DNA from: Erythrobacter sp.
Lineage (GTDB): Bacteria; Pseudomonadota; Alphaproteobacteria; Sphingomonadales; Sphingomonadaceae
Assembly (NCBI GenBank): GCA_002695185.1
Contig: NZOF01000141.1
Location: 1 to 9,720, forward strand
Direction of reading: 5' to 3'
Length of the DNA stretch: 9,720 bases
Position numbers and translations under genes: made by a program. Below, one piece after another: positions 6,601-9,720 of the stretch (its first letter is position 1; each line of letters starts with the position of its first letter). The notes beneath the pieces are model-generated. The model was not told where the DNA came from, made no database searches, and saw nothing but the letters and a program-made list of their open reading frames with translations.

Positions 6601-6858
6601 GAGGCCGGGCGCTTGGAGCTGAGCTGAATTTCCTGAGTAGGCCTATTTGAGTCGCATCTTGGGGCTGTCTCTGGGCCCCGTTTCAGGAATCACTAAAAAG
6701 TCTGATTGACGTCTTTACAAACACGCCAGGGAGGTAAAGGGTCACAGAAAGCTTACCTTTAGATGTTCTGGCCTATGGCCATCCCGCGCAACCGCCGTTG
6801 CGTGCGCGTGGCTCCATGACCAACGCTAAACCACCGCAGCCATAGAGGGAATCGCGCG
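6580..6858 (+). promoter_or_regulatory. Leader region of the oxidase-cytochrome-RidA operon
   Basis: About 280 bases between the IS5 remnant and the oxidase gene must hold the operon promoter unless it is driven from the IS. I see GGGGC/GCCCC (6661-6679, nine-base loop), AGGTAA/TTACCT (6732-6758, 15-base loop) and TGGCC-TAT-GGCCA (6769-6781) as small inverted repeats that could be operator or leader hairpins. A TTGACG at 6706 has no matching -10 box. AGAGGGA (6844-6850), eight bases before the ATG, is a good ribosome binding site. The sites themselves are seen; regulatory roles are guesses. Confidence 0.3.
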
Positions 6859-8439
6859 ATGACAGGATTCACGAGACGCAGTCTTCTGGGGATGATCGGC
6901 ACGGCCGCAGGCAGTTCTGCGATGTATTATGCAATGGCGTCGATGGGCCACGCGATGCCCTCGAACTACACGGGCCCGATCAAGCTCGACGGCGACCCGG
7001 GCGACACCAAGGTTCTGATTCTCGGTGCCGGGCTTGCGGGCATGACGGCCGCGCTTGAACTGCGGGCCGCAGGCTACACCGTCGAAGTTCTCGAATATCG
7101 CGAAAAGGCAGGCGGCCGTTGCTGGACGCTGCGCTCGGGCGACGAATACACCGAACTGGGCGGGGCCAAGCAGACGGTCGATTTTGCCGAAGGAAACTAC
7201 ATCAACCCCGGTCCCTGGCGTCTGCCGCACCACCATTATGCGGTGATGGATTATTGCCGTCGCCTGAAAGTGCCGATCGAGCCCTTCATTCAGACGAACT
7301 ACAACGCCTATGTCCATGGCGGTGACGCCTTCGATGGCAAGCCGCAGCGCATGGGGCAGATCCTGACGGACTATCGCGGGCATGTATCAGAACTGCTGGC
7401 GAAGGCGGTCGATCAGGGGAAACTGGACCAAGAGGTTACCGCGGACGATCGCGAAATGCTGATCGAAAGCCTGCGCAGCTTTGGCGTTCTGGACGATCAG
7501 AACGCCTATGTGAAAGGCCTCGATACCAGTGCCTATCGCGGCTACGAAAAGCAGCCGGGAGGCGGCGTGGGTGCGGCGCCGATCCCATCGGACCTTCTGG
7601 ATCCCCAGCAGGTCATCCAGTCACAGTTGTGGCGGTACCTGTCGACGCATGAATCGCTTGAACATTGGGCGCCGATGTTCCAGCCCGTCGGCGGCATGGA
7701 CGGCATCGCAAAGGGTTTCGAGCGCGAGGTGGGCGATCTGATCACCTACAATGCCAAGGTCGTGTCGCTGCAGCAGGACGACAACGGCGTGACCGTGACT
7801 TGGGAAGATACTGCCAATGGCGGCGGCACCCAGACCAGCACGGCCGACTACTGCGTCTGCACTATCCCCTTCTCGATCCTCGGGCAGATCGATCACAACC
7901 TGTCATCGGGCCTGACAAACGTCATCGACTCGATGTTCTACAACGGGTCGACGAAGGTCGGGCTCGAGTTCAAGCGTCGCTTCTGGGAACAGGACGAGCA
8001 GATCTACGGCGGCATCACCTATACGGATGAGCCGATCACGCAGATCAGCTATCCATCGACCGGCTATCAGTCGGACGGTCCGGCGGTCCTGCTGGGTTGC
8101 TACACGTGGCGCGGCGCGGACACGTTCAAGTTCAACGCCATGCAGCCGGAAGAGCGGATCGAATGGGCGCTGAAGATGGGTGAAAAAATCCACCCGCAAT
8201 ACCGCGACGAGTTCAAGGCAGGCGTCGCCGTCACCTGGCACAAGGTGCCGTGGGTGCTGGGCTGTTCCGGCGTCTGGGAAGACCGCGAGGCACAGGGCTA
8301 TGAAGAGGCGATCAAGATCGACAATCGCGTCGTCTGCGCGGGCGAGCATCTGTCCTACATCCCCGCGTGGCAGGAGGGGGCGATCCTGTCTTCGCTCGAT
8401 GCCATCTCGCGTCTCCATGACAAGGTCATCAACGGGTGA
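6859..8439 (+). CDS. Tat-exported flavin amine/L-amino-acid oxidase family protein
   Basis: A 526-residue FAD enzyme of the flavin-containing amine oxidase family. The N-terminus TRRSLLGMIGTAAGSS (5-20) is a twin-arginine (Tat) signal, so the folded flavoprotein should be exported. The FAD-binding Rossmann motif is VLILGAGLAGMTAALEL (52-68), followed by the acidic end of strand two (VEVLE, 75-79) and GGR (85-87). PGPWRLPHHH (118-126 region) resembles the GPMRLPE motif of L-amino-acid oxidases, where the Arg binds the substrate carboxylate. The C-terminal flavin motif is CAGEHLSYIPAWQEGAILSS (493-512). Expected reaction: oxidation of an amino acid or amine to the imine with reduction of FAD. 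The next two genes, four bases away and then overlapping, encode an exported cytochrome c and an exported RidA, so electrons may go to the cytochrome rather than oxygen, as in NicA2. The precise substrate cannot be read from the sequence. Confidence 0.92.
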   Translation: MTGFTRRSLLGMIGTAAGSSAMYYAMASMGHAMPSNYTGPIKLDGDPGDTKVLILGAGLAGMTAALELRAAGYTVEVLEYREKAGGRCWTLRSGDEYTELGGAKQTVDFAEGNYINPGPWRLPHHHYAVMDYCRRLKVPIEPFIQTNYNAYVHGGDAFDGKPQRMGQILTDYRGHVSELLAKAVDQGKLDQEVTADDREMLIESLRSFGVLDDQNAYVKGLDTSAYRGYEKQPGGGVGAAPIPSDLLDPQQVIQSQLWRYLSTHESLEHWAPMFQPVGGMDGIAKGFEREVGDLITYNAKVVSLQQDDNGVTVTWEDTANGGGTQTSTADYCVCTIPFSILGQIDHNLSSGLTNVIDSMFYNGSTKVGLEFKRRFWEQDEQIYGGITYTDEPITQISYPSTGYQSDGPAVLLGCYTWRGADTFKFNAMQPEERIEWALKMGEKIHPQYRDEFKAGVAVTWHKVPWVLGCSGVWEDREAQGYEEAIKIDNRVVCAGEHLSYIPAWQEGAILSSLDAISRLHDKVING

Positions 8440-8443
8440 AGCC

Positions 8444-9004
8444 ATGAAAACACTGATCATCACAGCCATGGCCGTCGCAGCGATGGCGGCCCAGACCGCA
8501 AACGCCCAAACGGCCACGAGCGAGGCTACTGAACAGCCTGCCGAACAGACGACTGACCAGCCGTCCACCGATACGAGCACACAGACGGACGAGTCAGGCG
8601 ACGCCGCGATGCAACCGCTGGAAACCGCCGTCACCGCAGCCGCCGAGGGCACGCAGTTCGGTCAGGGTGGTTACACGTCGACCGACGGCGAAGAAATCTA
8701 CCAGACGCTGTGCGCGGGGTGTCACATGCCGGACGGCGGCGGCGCGGTCGGCGCCGGCGCCTATCCCGCGCTCGCTGGCAACTCGAATCTGGAGTATTCG
8801 GGATATGCGATTTCGCTGATCGTAAACGGGCAGAAAGCGATGCCCGCCTTCGGCACCTTCCTTAATGACGAGCAGATCGTCGCACTGACGACCTATTTGC
8901 AAACCAATCTGGGTAACGACTACACACCCGATGCAACGATCGAGTCGGTCGCCGATGCGCGCCCGGCAGAGCCTGTCGACCCCAACACAGCGGAGCACGA
9001 ATGA
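8444..9004 (+). CDS. Exported c-type cytochrome, probable partner of the flavoenzyme
   Basis: A 186-residue protein with a Sec signal peptide (1-22, cleavage likely after ANA). Residues 23-70 are a low-complexity linker rich in Thr, Gln, Glu and Ala. A single cytochrome c domain follows, with the heme site CAGCH at C90-C93-H94 and the likely axial Met in KAMPAF (M133). The fold elements around it (EIYQTLCAGCHMPDGGG, YPALAGN, IVALTTYLQT) fit class I cytochrome c. A 35-residue acidic tail follows. The start lies four bases after the oxidase stop, with only a weak GGGTGAA upstream, so translation is probably coupled to the oxidase gene. By analogy with CycN, the cytochrome beside nicotine oxidoreductase NicA2, it likely takes electrons from the flavoenzyme and passes them to the respiratory chain. 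That role is inferred from context. Confidence 0.9.
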   Translation: MKTLIITAMAVAAMAAQTANAQTATSEATEQPAEQTTDQPSTDTSTQTDESGDAAMQPLETAVTAAAEGTQFGQGGYTSTDGEEIYQTLCAGCHMPDGGGAVGAGAYPALAGNSNLEYSGYAISLIVNGQKAMPAFGTFLNDEQIVALTTYLQTNLGNDYTPDATIESVADARPAEPVDPNTAEHE

Positions 9005-9495
9005 CCCATCGCCTTCTGAAAATCGCCCCGATCGCAGCTCTTGTCCTTGCCGCCCAAACGGCCTCTGCCGAGGTTACGCGCCATCCGATCCCGAATTCGG
9101 ACTTTCCGATTCTGCAGGCAGTCGAGGTTCCTGCCGATGCGACGCTGGTCTACCTTAGCGGCACGGTCCCAATGGTCATCGACGAGGCCGCGGCCGAAGA
9201 TTCGCCTGATCGCTTTGGCGATACCGCAGCGCAGACGGAAAGCACGCTGAAATCGATCGAAGCCAAGCTTGACGCGCTGGATCTGACGATGGGCGATGTG
9301 ATCAAGATGCAGGCCTATCTGGTTTCACCCGACGGCAGCGAAGCGATGGATTTCGCGGGCTTCATGGAGGGCTATACCAAATTCTTCGGAACGGAGGATC
9401 AGCCGAACCTGCCCACGCGGTCAGTGTTCGAGGTTGCCGGTCTGGCCAATCCCTTGTGGCTAGTCGAAATCGAGGTGGTGGCAGTCCGGCCCTGA
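9001..9495 (+). CDS. Periplasmic RidA (YjgF/YER057c/UK114) family protein
   Basis: A 164-residue RidA-family protein. Residues 1-23 are a Sec signal peptide (hydrophobic IAALVLAAQTASA, cleavage likely before EVT), unusual in a family that is mainly cytosolic. The mature part has the family elements ATLVYLSGTVP (47-57), MGDVIKMQAYLV (97-108) and LPTRSVFEVAGL (137-148). R140 matches the catalytic Arg of RidA enzymes, and LVEIEVVAV (154-162) is the usual ending, so imine/enamine deaminase activity is plausible. It overlaps the cytochrome stop by four bases (ATGA) and has GGAG five bases upstream, so it is translated with the cytochrome. In this operon it would hydrolyse the reactive imine released by the oxidase to the keto acid or aldehyde and ammonia, outside the cytoplasm. 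This coupling is inferred. Confidence 0.9.
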   Translation: MTHRLLKIAPIAALVLAAQTASAEVTRHPIPNSDFPILQAVEVPADATLVYLSGTVPMVIDEAAAEDSPDRFGDTAAQTESTLKSIEAKLDALDLTMGDVIKMQAYLVSPDGSEAMDFAGFMEGYTKFFGTEDQPNLPTRSVFEVAGLANPLWLVEIEVVAVRP

Positions 9496-9521
9496 GGTTC
9501 ATGTGTATCAATCATTTCAGC

Positions 9522-9553
9522 CCCGCCGGTATTTTTACCGGCGGGTCTGGTTT
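9522..9553 (+). terminator. Intrinsic terminator-like hairpin after the ridA-type gene
   Basis: CCCGCCGGTA (9522-9531) and TACCGGCGGG (9536-9545) form a perfect 10-bp stem with a TTTT loop, 27 bases after the RidA stop. The following TCTGGTTT is a modest T-tract. It closes the three-gene operon and would shield the genes beyond from read-through. The hairpin is nearly symmetric and could also act on the other strand. Confidence 0.75.
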
Positions 9554-9609
9554 ATCCGATTTCAGCCCAAAACATTTGATACCGCCCTATTGAAGAGTGG
9601 ATCAGCGAG

Positions 9610-9720
9610 TGTTGCGAGGATCTAGGTGTTTGATCCCACGGTTTGATGGTGCGATCCATTCGTCGGAATGGAAGGAAGCACTATGGGACAAGTTCGTCAC
9701 GGCTGCGCCACGACCACGCA
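9610..9720 (+). mobile_element. Left end of an IS481-family insertion sequence (partial)
   Basis: The transposase start at 9683 implies that an IS481 element enters here and leaves the window. Elements of this family begin with TGT. Two candidate left ends are visible, at 9610 (TGTTGCGAGG) and 9627 (TGTTTGATCCCACGG). I cannot choose between them without the right end. The insertion lies beyond the operon terminator and does not disturb the RidA gene. Confidence 0.6.
9683..9720 (+). CDS. IS481-family transposase, N-terminal fragment at window edge
   Basis: Only 12 complete codons are visible, reading MGQVRHGCATTT and then CA, the first two bases of the next codon. This opening matches the widespread IS481 transposases that begin MGQVRHGSATTTHAVR, which carry an N-terminal helix-turn-helix and a DDE integrase core. 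GGAAGGAA (9670-9677) is a good ribosome binding site before the ATG. Recognition rests on the short N-terminus alone; the rest lies outside the window. Confidence 0.8.
   Translation, partial: MGQVRHGCATTT

Noticed and set aside
6706..6735. TTGACG as a -35 box for the oxidase operon
   Set aside because: No acceptable -10 hexamer lies 16-18 bases downstream.
7903..8652. Minus-strand open frame of 249 codons across the oxidase and cytochrome genes
   Set aside because: It is antisense to two genes with strong motifs; long antisense frames are common in GC-rich DNA.
8594..8998. Minus-strand open frame opposite the cytochrome gene
   Set aside because: Antisense shadow of the CAGCH-bearing gene, no own motif.
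1..9720. tRNA, rRNA, CRISPR array or replication origin
   Set aside because: I looked for cloverleaf-like arms, regularly spaced repeats and DnaA-box clusters and saw none; a covariance-model search would be needed to exclude small RNAs.

Overview
The window reads as chromosomal DNA of a GC-rich alphaproteobacterium, most likely from the Rhodobacterales or Sphingomonadales. This is inferred from gene content (DUF3618, holin-X-like and YihY stress proteins together, a MGQVRHG-type IS481 transposase, an EcfG-like promoter motif) and codon use. No rRNA or other marker gene is present, so the order is not settled.

Layout. (1) 1-476: no convincing gene. (2) 477-4176, minus strand: five tightly packed genes, transcribed right to left. 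They are a ferritin-like DUF892 (YciF-type) protein, a DUF883/ElaB-like single-membrane-span protein, a holin-X-like two-span protein, a DUF3618 protein with an LEA-like middle, and a YihY/BrkB membrane protein. Spacing is short and two junctions overlap, so this looks like an envelope/general-stress operon. A possible EcfG-type promoter lies about 190 bases upstream. (3) 4637-6571: a decayed zone. A minus-strand DUF421 (YetF-type) gene is broken by two frameshifts and a nonsense codon. A divergent plus-strand catalase-family gene has two single-base frameshifts and no obvious start. The catalase 3' end is joined directly to the 3' half of an IS5-family transposase. (4) 6859-9495, plus strand: an intact three-gene operon closed by a strong hairpin terminator. 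It encodes a Tat-exported FAD amine/L-amino-acid oxidase-family protein, an exported c-type cytochrome, and an exported RidA-family protein. (5) 9683-9720: the first codons of an IS481-family transposase that runs off the window.

How the genes may work together. The right-hand operon is the most interesting part. All three products carry export signals, so the oxidase family member is probably a periplasmic dehydrogenase that passes electrons to its own cytochrome c. The RidA protein would then hydrolyse the reactive imine product. This resembles the known NicA2/CycN principle (a flavin amine oxidase fold using cytochrome c rather than oxygen) with an imine-detoxifying step added. The substrate is not known; a conserved-looking Arg in a WRLPHHH motif hints at an L-amino acid. 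The left-hand operon and the two pseudogenes are all of stress-type families, which suggests a once larger stress locus that was eroded near an insertion sequence.
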